This document shows positions 17,066-26,760 of a stretch of DNA of 64,000 nucleotides, piece after piece. The position numbers and the translations under genes were made by a program. The stretch lies in NCBI RefSeq assembly GCF_004103735.1, contig NZ_CP035281.1, positions 2,294,001 to 2,358,000 of the forward strand, written 5' to 3'. Position 1 is the first letter of the stretch, and the number at the start of each line of letters is the position of its first letter. The stretch is from Aminipila luticellarii. GTDB taxonomy: Bacteria; Bacillota; Clostridia; Peptostreptococcales; Anaerovoracaceae. Under the pieces are notes generated by a model that was not told the origin of the DNA, searched no databases, and worked only from the letters and a program-made list of their open reading frames with translations.

Positions 17066-18610
17066 ATGAGTCAGGAATTAAATATCTTAAACCTATGCGA
17101 AAGCTGTGCAGCCGCACTGCGCCATGCTATGGATTCCGATTTTCCTAAAGAGCTGCACCGATCTCTCCAGCAGAGACTTTTTTTACTGGAAACCGCCTTG
17201 GACCAATTCAAACAAAATCACATCGACTTTGAGGAAATTTGTAACCACTTAATCGATGCGATCTATGTTTCTGATAAAAATGGAAAGACCATCTATGTAA
17301 ATCAGGCTTATTTGGATTTCAGCGGATTGAAAAAAGAGGATTTTGTAGGAAAGAGTGTTTATGAAATCAACCAGGAAAAAAAGCTCTATACCAATGGGGT
17401 GATTCCTGCTGTTTTAAGTACAAAAGAACGTAAGGAAGCCGTGGGAACCGTCATTTCCTCCAATCAGAAGATTTTTATTACAGGAATCCCCATCTTCGAT
17501 GACCAGGGTGAGTTAAAATATGCGGTAGCCCATGATAAGGACATCGACCAGCTGGAAAAGCTGAAAGACGCCTTAGCCCTGTTGAAGTCTCAGCAGGCCA
17601 GCAGCAACGCCGAGCTGGAATATTTAAGAAAACGCCAGCTGGATAATCTGAATTTAGTGGCCAACAGTCCGAACTTTAAGGAAGCGATTCAAACAGCACA
17701 GACCATCGCCTCCACCGACGTGACCGTCCTGATCACCGGCGAAAGCGGGACCGGTAAAGAGATCATCGCCGATTTTATTTATAAATCCAGCAACCGCACC
17801 TCCAAGCCATTTTTGAAAATCAATTGCTCCGCCATTCCGGCCAACCTGCTGGAATCCGAATTATTTGGTTATGCAGAAGGCTCTTTCACAGGGGCTTTAA
17901 AAGGCGGAAAACCGGGCCTGTTTGAAATCGCCAACGGCGGTACGATTCTTCTGGATGAAATCGGGGATATGTCTTTGGATCTGCAGACCAAACTGCTTCG
18001 GGTATTGCAGGAAAAAGAAGTCTTTCGTATTGGAAGCAGCAAAGTGATCCCGCTGGATGTACGCATTCTGGCCGCCACCAACAGGGATTTGAAAAAGGCT
18101 ATAGCAGAAGGAAATTTTAGAGAGGATTTGTATTATAGATTAAATGTAGTGCCTATTTATCTGGCTCCGTTAAAAGAAAGAAAAGAAGATATTGGAGATT
18201 TAGTCCATAAATTTCTTGAGAAGTATAACAAAAAATACGTCAAACTGGCATCTCTGACTCCGGATGCCGTTTCTGCCCTTCACGAGTACTCATGGCCGGG
18301 CAACATACGGGAGTTGAAAAATATCATGGAAAGAATGGTCGTTATTAACGGAACCGGCGAAATAAATGCGTCCACAGTAAAACAAGTCCTAGGTATCTCA
18401 CCTGTAGTGCCGCTTTCTTCCCCATCCCCGGATGCCCTTCCGTCTTATGGGCAGATTATTGAAGGAAATTTAAAGAAATCTGTGGAGTCCTTTGAAACAG
18501 ATATGATACGCCGTGCCATTGCTCAGTATGGCTCCAAGCGAAAAGCTGCTTCCGCTCTCGGCGTGGATCATTCCACCCTGATAAAAAAATGTCAGCGGTA
18601 TGGCATTTAA
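17066..18610 (+). CDS. PAS-containing sigma-54-dependent transcriptional activator
   Basis: Enhancer-binding protein of 514 residues. It has an N-terminal helical region (1-55), a PAS sensor domain (about 57-165), a short coiled linker, an AAA+ domain (about 195-430) and a C-terminal Fis-type helix-turn-helix (about 480-514). Walker A is GESGTGKE (225-232) and Walker B is ILLDEIGD. The sigma-54 contact loop reads GSFTGA (272-277) instead of the usual GAFTGA; serine here is seen in some active members. It is divergent from the BKACE operon, which carries a matching sigma-54 promoter, so that operon is its likely target. The PAS domain probably senses the substrate or a metabolite. AGGAGG lies upstream of the ATG. 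Confidence 0.94.
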   Translation: MSQELNILNLCESCAAALRHAMDSDFPKELHRSLQQRLFLLETALDQFKQNHIDFEEICNHLIDAIYVSDKNGKTIYVNQAYLDFSGLKKEDFVGKSVYEINQEKKLYTNGVIPAVLSTKERKEAVGTVISSNQKIFITGIPIFDDQGELKYAVAHDKDIDQLEKLKDALALLKSQQASSNAELEYLRKRQLDNLNLVANSPNFKEAIQTAQTIASTDVTVLITGESGTGKEIIADFIYKSSNRTSKPFLKINCSAIPANLLESELFGYAEGSFTGALKGGKPGLFEIANGGTILLDEIGDMSLDLQTKLLRVLQEKEVFRIGSSKVIPLDVRILAATNRDLKKAIAEGNFREDLYYRLNVVPIYLAPLKERKEDIGDLVHKFLEKYNKKYVKLASLTPDAVSALHEYSWPGNIRELKNIMERMVVINGTGEINASTVKQVLGISPVVPLSSPSPDALPSYGQIIEGNLKKSVESFETDMIRRAIAQYGSKRKAASALGVDHSTLIKKCQRYGI

Positions 18611-19507
18611 CTAAATCCATACAACTCGATTCCGGCCGTTGTTCTTTGCCTTGTAAAGCATTTGATCCGCAATCGCTATAAAATCGTCCAGAGAATCTCG
18701 CTCAGAAGGAATGATCGTGCTCCCTCCGATACTGATCGTGACGTTTATTTCCTGATCCGAATTTCCGCCGGCCTTACATACGCACTTCTGCCCCACCGCT
18801 TTGCACACATGTTGTATAACTTCTGAAACCCGATCCCGGTTTTCGGAAGTTAAGATCAGAAAAAACTCTTCTCCGCCTACGCGGGCAATGTAATTATTTT
18901 CTTCCGGCATACTTTGTTTCATGATATTGGCCACATTGTTCAATACCCTGTCCCCTTCCTGATGTCCGTAGGTATCATTCACCCTCTTAAAAAAGTCAAT
19001 ATCTGCAATTCCCAGGGAAAAAGGCGTTTTATCCTGAATGCACTGTTTCCACTGCTTATTAACATGATCAATGCAGTGCTTTCTGGTATACAATCCGGTC
19101 AGCACGTCGATATACATCTGTGCTTCAAGCATTTGTCTGTATTTGAACATATTGATATGGGTGCGCACACGTGCACAGACCACATTGCAGCAAAAAGGCT
19201 TTCTTATGTAATCCACTGCGCCGCAGAAAAAAGCTTTCTCTTCGGTGGCCGTATCATCTACTCCGGTAAGAAATACCACCGGAATCTGCTGAGTTTCTTT
19301 CAGCGACTGTAGTCTTTCCATCACTTGAAAGCCATTCAGTCCCGGCATTTCAACATCTAACAATATTAAAGACGGCTGCATGACTTTGGCGATTTCAAGT
19401 CCTTTCTCTCCGTCACTTGCATATATAATGTTGTAATCCTTTTGCAGTATTCCTTTCAGCAGCTGAATATTAAAAAAACTATCATCTACGATTAAAATGG
19501 TTTCCAC
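18611..19507 (-). CDS. Response-regulator diguanylate cyclase (REC-GGDEF)
   Basis: Makes cyclic di-GMP under control of phosphorylation. The 298-residue protein has an N-terminal receiver domain (acidic pair at residues 8-9, phosphoacceptor Asp51 in LLDVEMPG, Lys in IRKPF) and a GGDEF domain with the active motif RVGGEEF. The RxxD product-inhibition site is absent in the preceding segment. No partner histidine kinase lies next to it. It is convergent with the sigma-54 activator gene with no spacer: the stop codons are adjacent. The start has an AAAGGTGG site. Confidence 0.92.
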   Translation of the reverse strand: METILIVDDSFFNIQLLKGILQKDYNIIYASDGEKGLEIAKVMQPSLILLDVEMPGLNGFQVMERLQSLKETQQIPVVFLTGVDDTATEEKAFFCGAVDYIRKPFCCNVVCARVRTHINMFKYRQMLEAQMYIDVLTGLYTRKHCIDHVNKQWKQCIQDKTPFSLGIADIDFFKRVNDTYGHQEGDRVLNNVANIMKQSMPEENNYIARVGGEEFFLILTSENRDRVSEVIQHVCKAVGQKCVCKAGGNSDQEINVTISIGGSTIIPSERDSLDDFIAIADQMLYKAKNNGRNRVVWI

Positions 19508-19532
19508 CTTTGTACCCCGCTTTTATTTTTGT

Positions 19533-19561
19533 TTTTTATGCTCTTACTTTATCATAGTCAA
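19533..19561 (-). promoter_or_regulatory. Promoter of the REC-GGDEF gene
   Basis: Minus strand TTGACT, 17-bp spacer, TAAAAA. Confidence 0.55.
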
Positions 19562-19578
19562 AACTATATTTCAATGGA

Positions 19579-19604
19579 ATATTACAAGGGTTTCTCACGG
19601 GTAT
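19579..19604. repeat. Left copy of 26-bp target-site duplication
   Basis: Identical to 20673-20698, directly abutting the TGTAGG terminal repeat of the insertion sequence. Confidence 0.85.
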
Positions 19605-20672
19605 TGTAGGATTACAATACATGTGTTACATTAAGACAAAAAATAAATACGGGAAACGCTAAAATTGTGTTATGCTTAATTCCTCACAAACCAAAACATC
19701 ACAAATTGGAGGTCTCCCGTATGGCAAGTATAACACAAGATATGAAATATCGTCTATCCTTAATTAAATATGCTCAAAGATTTGGCGTTACAAAAGCTGC
19801 TATCAGATATCATCACAACAGGCAATATATTTATCGTTGGTTGCGTAGATATGATGGTTCTATTGAGTCCCTGAGAGAACTTTCTCGTAAGCCTCATTCC
19901 CATAAAAATCAGCATACTGCAAATGAGCTTAAACTCATTCATGATATGCGTCGTAGGAATCCAAATGCAGGTCTTGTTGTCTTTTGGGTCAAACTGCGAC
20001 AGCGTGGGTATTCCAGATCCATTACTGGGCTTTATCGAGTACTAATCAAGCAATCTTTGATCCCTAAGAAACCTCAGAATCCTAAATATATTGCTAAAAA
20101 ATATGAGCAAATGGAGTATCCAGGTCAAAGAGTACAAATTGATGTTAAATTTGTTCCATCCTCTTGCCTTGTTGGCGAAGCTTCTGATAAGAAATTCTAT
20201 CAATATACTGCTATTGATGAATTCTCTCGTTTTAGATATCTTGCTGCTTTTGAGGAACACAGCTCTTATTCTGCTTCTGAATTCCTTAAACAAGTTATTA
20301 AAGCTTTCCCATTTAAGATCGAATGTGTTCAGACCGATAATGGACAGGAATTTACAAAACGTCTTGGTACTTCTAAAAATCCAACGTTAACGCTATTCCA
20401 ACGGACTCTTAAGGAACAAGGTATTATCCATAAAATGATAAGGCCTTATACTCCAAGACATAATGGTAAAGTGGAACGCTCACATCGTAAGGATAATGAA
20501 TATTTTTATGCGATAGCAAAGTTCTACTCATTCAATGATTTTAAATTACAACTAAAAAAGCATAATGCAAACTACAATAACTTTCCTATGCGCCCTTTGG
20601 GCTGGGTTTCCCCAAGAGAAACTCTATTTAATTTTTTGAAGCACGGTGTAACATATGTTTGACAAACCTACA
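19605..20672 (+). mobile_element. Insertion sequence with rve-type DDE transposase
   Basis: A 1068-bp element with one transposase gene. The terminal inverted repeats begin TGTAGG and match at 20 of 26 positions, including a shared TGTTACA block. It is flanked by a perfect 26-bp direct repeat. It lies between the REC-GGDEF gene and the groEL terminator and interrupts no gene. The transposase looks IS481/IS3-like, but the long duplication recalls the IS1202 group, for which duplications of about 24-29 bp are known. Confidence 0.88.
19721..20662 (+). CDS. DDE (rve-type) transposase
   Basis: A 313-residue transposase. It has an N-terminal helix-turn-helix (residues about 1-60), a second HTH-like region with RNPNAGLVVFWVKLRQRGYS, and an RNase-H-like catalytic core. 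The core carries the acidic triad in VQIDVKF, QTDNGQEF and GKVERSHRKDNE. The start is the ATG at 19721 with TTGGAGG upstream; the open frame extends 5' to 19667 without a better site. It appears intact and reaches to 10 bp before the right end of the element. Confidence 0.92.
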   Translation: MASITQDMKYRLSLIKYAQRFGVTKAAIRYHHNRQYIYRWLRRYDGSIESLRELSRKPHSHKNQHTANELKLIHDMRRRNPNAGLVVFWVKLRQRGYSRSITGLYRVLIKQSLIPKKPQNPKYIAKKYEQMEYPGQRVQIDVKFVPSSCLVGEASDKKFYQYTAIDEFSRFRYLAAFEEHSSYSASEFLKQVIKAFPFKIECVQTDNGQEFTKRLGTSKNPTLTLFQRTLKEQGIIHKMIRPYTPRHNGKVERSHRKDNEYFYAIAKFYSFNDFKLQLKKHNANYNNFPMRPLGWVSPRETLFNFLKHGVTYV

Positions 20673-20698
20673 ATATTACAAGGGTTTCTCACGGGTAT
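20673..20698. repeat. Right copy of 26-bp target-site duplication
   Basis: Perfect match to 19579-19604 on the other side of the insertion sequence. Confidence 0.85.
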
Positions 20699-20706
20699 GC
20701 TCCCGC

Positions 20707-20750
20707 AAAAAAAACAGGATGCCCCAGAATCATTTTCTGAGACATCCCCT
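20707..20750 (-). terminator. Terminator of groESL
   Basis: Stem built from AGGATGCCCCAGAA and TTCTGAGACATCCCCT (imperfect), followed by T8 on the minus strand, 57 bp after the groEL stop. The insertion sequence sits immediately beyond it. Confidence 0.8.
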
Positions 20751-20806
20751 GCATATCATCCTTTAACTGTATTATATTTACGGTTCTTCACAGCTTCATG
20801 ATGTTT

Positions 20807-22782
<1,976 letters not shown>

Positions 22783-22809
22783 TTAGCACTCATTAAACCT
22801 GAGTGCTAA
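22783..22809. promoter_or_regulatory. CIRCE operator (HrcA binding site)
   Basis: TTAGCACTC-N9-GAGTGCTAA, an exact match to the CIRCE consensus, between the promoter and groES. It implies HrcA repression of groESL; hrcA itself is not in the window. Confidence 0.96.
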
Positions 22810-22813
22810 CTCT

Positions 22814-22841
22814 ATTTTAAACTAATCTTTTATAAAGTCAA
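22814..22841 (-). promoter_or_regulatory. Promoter of groESL
   Basis: Minus strand TTGACT, 16-bp spacer, TAAAAT, immediately upstream of the CIRCE element. Confidence 0.7.
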
Positions 22842-22866
22842 TAGTTTTTTTTCAATTTTATCGATA

Positions 22867-23553
22867 TTATGCAAACATTCCTTCTGCAACGATAAACAGC
22901 CACGGCAGAAAGATAGCGGGGATCAGATTAGCTACCTTGATCTCCTTTATTTCCATAAAATTAAAGCCAATTCCTGCGATCAAAAGACTTCCTACGGCAG
23001 ACATTTCCGTGATGATTTCATTTGTGAGCAATCCCTTCATAAAGGTCGCCCCAAGAGCGATACCCCCCTCATAAAGAAAAACAGGCACAGCGGAGAACGT
23101 CACTCCGACTCCCAATTGAGAGGCAAATACAATGGCAATGACCCCATCCAATATAGCTTTAGCAAAAAGCATTTCGTGATTTCCCTGCAATCCGCTCTCC
23201 AAAGAACCTACTATAGACATGGAGCCTGTACAAAATAAGATGGAGGCTGTCACGAAGCCCTTAGAGAAATTGCCCTCTGAAAAGCCCAGCTTCCCTTCCG
23301 CCCATTTTCCCAATCGATTCATTTGTGCATCTATGTTAATGGCCTCGCCTATAATGGCTCCGATTACCAGGCTCAGGATTAAAATCATCACCCGTTTATT
23401 TTCTAATGCTCCGGATATTCCTATATAAATAAGCGAAAGAGCAATCGCCTTCATTACCAAATTTTCAAACCGCTCCGGTACTCCTTTTATTATGTATGTT
23501 CCCGCCAATCCGCACACAACAATTGCGGCAGCATTTACTATTGGTCCAAGCAT
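22867..23553 (-). CDS. DUF554-family membrane protein
   Basis: A 228-residue integral membrane protein of about seven helices, matching the DUF554 family by its opening MLGPIVNAAAIVVCGLAG and the repeated GxxxG-rich helices. The function of the family is unestablished; a transport role is often assumed. It is third in a minus-strand run after the P-loop/Asp23-like and DNA glycosylase genes, separated from the glycosylase by 21 bp. Confidence 0.85.
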   Translation of the reverse strand: MLGPIVNAAAIVVCGLAGTYIIKGVPERFENLVMKAIALSLIYIGISGALENKRVMILILSLVIGAIIGEAINIDAQMNRLGKWAEGKLGFSEGNFSKGFVTASILFCTGSMSIVGSLESGLQGNHEMLFAKAILDGVIAIVFASQLGVGVTFSAVPVFLYEGGIALGATFMKGLLTNEIITEMSAVGSLLIAGIGFNFMEIKEIKVANLIPAIFLPWLFIVAEGMFA

Positions 23554-23574
23554 GTGTACATCCTTCCTTGCTAC

Positions 23575-24477
23575 TCATTTTTCTAACTGTCTTATATGAT
23601 AAAATAAATACTGTTGTGCTATTCCCCCATACGAACCAAAATGGTCGGCAGCATAATCTGCCATATGTTTCATATCCTTTTCGTCTATCCCATACAATCG
23701 GTGCATCACCCGGCGAACCCACACATCGATGGGAAAGCTTTCATGTTTTGCCATTCCAAACAATAATATGCAATTCGCCACCTTAGGTCCCACACCGCAC
23801 AGGCTGGTCAAATACGCATACCCCTTTGCCGTATCCGCCAGGGGAAGCTGCTCCAGCGTTTGTAAAATTTCCTCTGTATCTGTCGGTTCGGCACCGGCGT
23901 GATCTGCTGCGACCTTTTTCGCGGTTTCAATGATATATTTGGCCCGATACCCCAGTCTGACGGGTGCCAGCTGTTCTTCGGTCAACCGGGCGAGAACCGG
24001 TGCTTTTGGAAAAGCAAAATAGTTTCTTCCCCGAAAGCTTCCTGCCGATTCTCCAAACAGCTCACATAAGCTCTCAATACACTTTTTTATGCGGGGGATA
24101 TTGTTATTTTGAGAGATAATAAAAGAAATCAGCGTTTCCCACGGATCCTGCCTTAGGATTCGTATTCCCTGTCCGGATTTTATAGCTTCCGCCATGATGG
24201 GATCTTTTTCGGCTAAAATCCTTTTAATTTCCCCATAATCCCGATTTAAATCCAGATATCCGCACCAATGCTCTTCAAACTCTGCCTCATCAATATTATC
24301 AATACAAAGCCTGCCTTCACCTTGTTCTTCCATATATGTTTCAAAACTTATATTCACCGGCTTGCCAAAAGCGATCCCGGTATAACTGCCGTCCTGCTCT
24401 CTGTTCCACCGAAAGCACTGGCCGCAGTCAAATATATGATCCACATTAAAATCCTTAACTTTTTCTCTGACTACCAT
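23575..24477 (-). CDS. 8-oxoguanine DNA glycosylase/AP lyase (HhH-GPD)
   Basis: Base-excision repair enzyme of the OGG1-like group, 300 residues. The N-terminal OGG domain has the family sequence FDCGQCFRWN. The HhH-GPD domain has the catalytic Lys232 in GVGPKVANCILLF and the catalytic Asp251 in FPIDVWVRR. A C-terminal iron-sulfur CxxC cluster, as in endonuclease III, is not present. It lies downstream of the P-loop/Asp23-like gene with a 36-bp gap. Confidence 0.9.
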   Translation of the reverse strand: MVVREKVKDFNVDHIFDCGQCFRWNREQDGSYTGIAFGKPVNISFETYMEEQGEGRLCIDNIDEAEFEEHWCGYLDLNRDYGEIKRILAEKDPIMAEAIKSGQGIRILRQDPWETLISFIISQNNNIPRIKKCIESLCELFGESAGSFRGRNYFAFPKAPVLARLTEEQLAPVRLGYRAKYIIETAKKVAADHAGAEPTDTEEILQTLEQLPLADTAKGYAYLTSLCGVGPKVANCILLFGMAKHESFPIDVWVRRVMHRLYGIDEKDMKHMADYAADHFGSYGGIAQQYLFYHIRQLEK

Positions 24478-24513
24478 CGTGTTCTCCCAGCTTGTCTTTT
24501 TTCCCCTGGCCGT

Positions 24514-25323
24514 CTATATCAGCCCTTTGACCTCCACGTCTACGGAATTGATATTAAAGGCCGTCATATAAGCCACATGTTCCGTAATTTCCTGCTGCAG
24601 CTCTCTGGCACATTCCATGACCTTATTGCCATATCTCATATTTACCATGACCGTCAGGCTTATACCGGTCTTTGTATTTTGGGTGAGTACCCGCACAATC
24701 GAATGCACGCCTTTATTCTGTTCCCCCAAATAATATACGATATCGTTTACCACCTTATCCGAAATAAAAAATTCCCCTAAATAGCTGTATGTAGGCCGGA
24801 CTACGGACCGTTCCTGCATATTTTCCTTACTGCCGAAACCAAACCCTCTGATCATGCGAATGGGATGCAGAAAATAGCCCGAGAAATCTGTCTTTAATTG
24901 TCCTGCAGGTACCGGAATCACGTGCTTGCCCAACTCCACCCGCTGCTTTCTGGCTGCGTTTCTTTGAGCCTTTGTCGTAATATCCTCGATAAAAATTCGT
25001 TCTTCTATCTCCGGCAGCTCCAATCTTTCGGCAATTTTGTCTACCATTCCCACAGATGTCCCCAGGATTAAGATCTTGTCCGGGTCGACTTCTTTTATTT
25101 TTTCAGCAACTGCCTTACGGTGCTCTTCATCTGTAAAAAGAGCTGTTTTTATGGCCCCGATTTTCGTCGCCTGCCTTTTGGCAGACTGTCCCTGTAAGAT
25201 ACGGCTCTCATATATGAACAGGCCGTCATCAATAATGGCAGGAATATCCTTTTTCCCGCATACGGACATAGCCTGATAACTCTTCCCCGTTCCACTTTTT
25301 CCGACAAGAGAATAAACTTTCAT
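24514..25323 (-). CDS. P-loop ATPase domain fused to an Asp23/Gls24-like domain
   Basis: A 269-residue protein. The N-terminal P-loop GKSGTGKS (residues 8-15) and an IDDGLFIYE segment suggest nucleotide binding, with an internal ILILGTSVGM strand. From about residue 180 the sequence resembles the Asp23/Gls24 envelope-stress domain (VVNDIVYYLGEQNKGVHSI, then LTVMVNMRYGNKVMECARELQ). The joint function is unknown; a nucleotide-dependent envelope or stress role is a guess. It opens the run leading into the DNA glycosylase and DUF554 genes and is divergent from the ferredoxin gene. Confidence 0.75.
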   Translation of the reverse strand: MKVYSLVGKSGTGKSYQAMSVCGKKDIPAIIDDGLFIYESRILQGQSAKRQATKIGAIKTALFTDEEHRKAVAEKIKEVDPDKILILGTSVGMVDKIAERLELPEIEERIFIEDITTKAQRNAARKQRVELGKHVIPVPAGQLKTDFSGYFLHPIRMIRGFGFGSKENMQERSVVRPTYSYLGEFFISDKVVNDIVYYLGEQNKGVHSIVRVLTQNTKTGISLTVMVNMRYGNKVMECARELQQEITEHVAYMTAFNINSVDVEVKGLI

Positions 25324-25324
25324 C

Positions 25325-25353
25325 TTTACTTCTCCATTTCCCTTTGATATAAT
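25325..25353 (+). promoter_or_regulatory. Promoter of the ferredoxin gene
   Basis: TTTACT, 17-bp spacer, perfect TATAAT, 43 bp before the ferredoxin start. Confidence 0.75.
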
Positions 25354-25395
25354 CTAATTGGCTTTTGAGCACTTTAAAAAAGGAGGATTATCAAA

Positions 25396-25566
25396 ATGGC
25401 TTACAAAATCACAGATGCTTGCATCAACTGCGGAGCTTGCGAACCAGAATGTCCTGTGGAAGCAATTTCTGAGAATGACAACGCTAGAATCATAGATGCG
25501 GACAAGTGTATTGATTGCGGCGCATGTGCAAACGCATGTCCAACTGATGCGATCATAGAGGGTTAA
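25396..25566 (+). CDS. Clostridial-type 2[4Fe-4S] ferredoxin
   Basis: A 56-residue electron carrier with two CxxCxxCxxxCP motifs (CINCGACEPECP and CIDCGACANACP), each binding one [4Fe-4S] cluster, related by the usual internal two-fold repeat. It is a central low-potential electron donor in fermentative anaerobes. It has a strong AGGAGG site 10 bases before the ATG, its own promoter and a terminator, so it is a single-gene unit. It is easily missed because of its size and because a longer antisense frame overlaps it. Confidence 0.97.
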   Translation: MAYKITDACINCGACEPECPVEAISENDNARIIDADKCIDCGACANACPTDAIIEG

Positions 25567-25590
25567 TCTATTATACATTCCACTATAACA

Positions 25591-25620
25591 AATAACCGTT
25601 TCTTTTGAAACGGTTATTTT
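25591..25620. terminator. Bidirectional terminator between ferredoxin and rex
   Basis: Perfect 12-bp stem AATAACCGTTTC / GAAACGGTTATT with a 4-base loop and T-rich flank on the plus strand. It also lies just after the minus-strand rex stop. Confidence 0.88.
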
Positions 25621-25626
25621 CATTTT

Positions 25627-26268
25627 CTATGATAAATAATGATTTCTATTAATATGATATGCCAGCGAGTGCAATCCGTCACTCAAATGCACATTTTCTA
25701 CCGCCACAGATTCCGGCACTTCCAAATCAACTGCCGCAAAATTCCAGATTCCTTTTATACCGGCAAAGGACATTCTGTCCGCTACTTCCTGTGCCGCATC
25801 CTTCGTCGTACAAATAATCCCTATATCAATAGCATTGTCTTCGATATACTGAACCAGTTCCTCACAGTCCCGAACATCAATGTCATTTATCTTGATTCCT
25901 ATCAGCTTTGGATTTACTTCAAATAAAGAGCATACAACAAATCCGGCCTTATAATAGGACGTGTGATTCGCGATTGCCTGTCCCAGATTTCCTGCGCCCA
26001 CAATAACCATTTTATATTCTTTATCGAGTCCTAAAATGCTGCTGATTTCATTATATAATGCTTCTACATTGTAGCCATAACCCTGTTGACCGAAGCCCCC
26101 AAAATTATTAAGGTCCTGTCTGATTTGAGAAGCGGTATACCCGATTAAATCACTCAATTCTCTTGAAGAAATTTTATCCACACCTTTTCTGTTGAGCTCA
26201 TTCAGATATCTTCTGTATCTGGGTAAACGCTTAATTACCGCATTTGATATTTTTGAACCTTTTTTCAT
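25627..26268 (-). CDS. rex: Redox-sensing transcriptional repressor Rex
   Basis: NADH/NAD+-responsive repressor of fermentation and respiratory genes. The 213-residue protein has an N-terminal winged helix (SSRELSDLIGYTASQIRQDL) and a C-terminal Rossmann domain with VIVGAGNLGQAIANH. The preserved RQDLNNFGGFGQQGYGY linker is typical of the family. It is encoded singly between the ferredoxin terminator and acpP. Confidence 0.96.
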   Translation of the reverse strand: MKKGSKISNAVIKRLPRYRRYLNELNRKGVDKISSRELSDLIGYTASQIRQDLNNFGGFGQQGYGYNVEALYNEISSILGLDKEYKMVIVGAGNLGQAIANHTSYYKAGFVVCSLFEVNPKLIGIKINDIDVRDCEELVQYIEDNAIDIGIICTTKDAAQEVADRMSFAGIKGIWNFAAVDLEVPESVAVENVHLSDGLHSLAYHINRNHYLS

Positions 26269-26311
26269 CTTTCACAATTTCCTTTTTATATCCAGTCCTA
26301 TTCAATAATAA

Positions 26312-26340
26312 CGAAAACCCGCTATCGGCGGGCTTTCTTT
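26312..26340 (-). terminator. Terminator of acpP
   Basis: GC-rich hairpin GCCCGC-N5-GCGGGT followed by a T-rich tract on the minus strand, 7 bp beyond the acpP stop. Confidence 0.75.
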
Positions 26341-26346
26341 TGATGA

Positions 26347-26577
26347 CTAGTTTAATTTTTCTTCAACGTACTTAACAATGTCACCAACACATTGGAATTT
26401 CTCAGCATCTTCATCCGGCACTTCAATGTCGAATTCATCTTCAATCGCCATGATGATTTCCACCGCATCCAATGAGTCCGCTTCCAAATCCTTCATCAGA
26501 TGAGTTTCAAGAGTCACCTGTGATTCGTCTACGCTTAACTGCTCCATAATAATTTCCTTTATTTTGTCAAATGTCAT
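26347..26577 (-). CDS. acpP: Acyl carrier protein
   Basis: A 76-residue carrier of growing acyl chains in fatty acid synthesis. The phosphopantetheine attachment serine is Ser35 in ADSLDAVE. It is acidic with the standard four-helix pattern. The start at 26577 (MTFDKIKE) is chosen because GGAGG lies 8 bases upstream; the frame extends five codons further, but those codons contain the ribosome-binding site. No other fab genes are adjacent. The spacer to 26760 is AT-rich with no feature identified. Confidence 0.95.
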   Translation of the reverse strand: MTFDKIKEIIMEQLSVDESQVTLETHLMKDLEADSLDAVEIIMAIEDEFDIEVPDEDAEKFQCVGDIVKYVEEKLN

Positions 26578-26760
26578 ATAACTAACCTCCATACTTCAGA
26601 AACTATATATTTCCTATACATTTCACTTCTTTTCATTTTTCTATGTCCTATTGACTAAAATTCATTATAATTTACTGTTATAGGATATGCAAGTGCATTT
26701 TAAAAAATTTTTGTATAAATTTTAACACAAATTTGCTCAAAATTTTCGCACTATTTCGCC

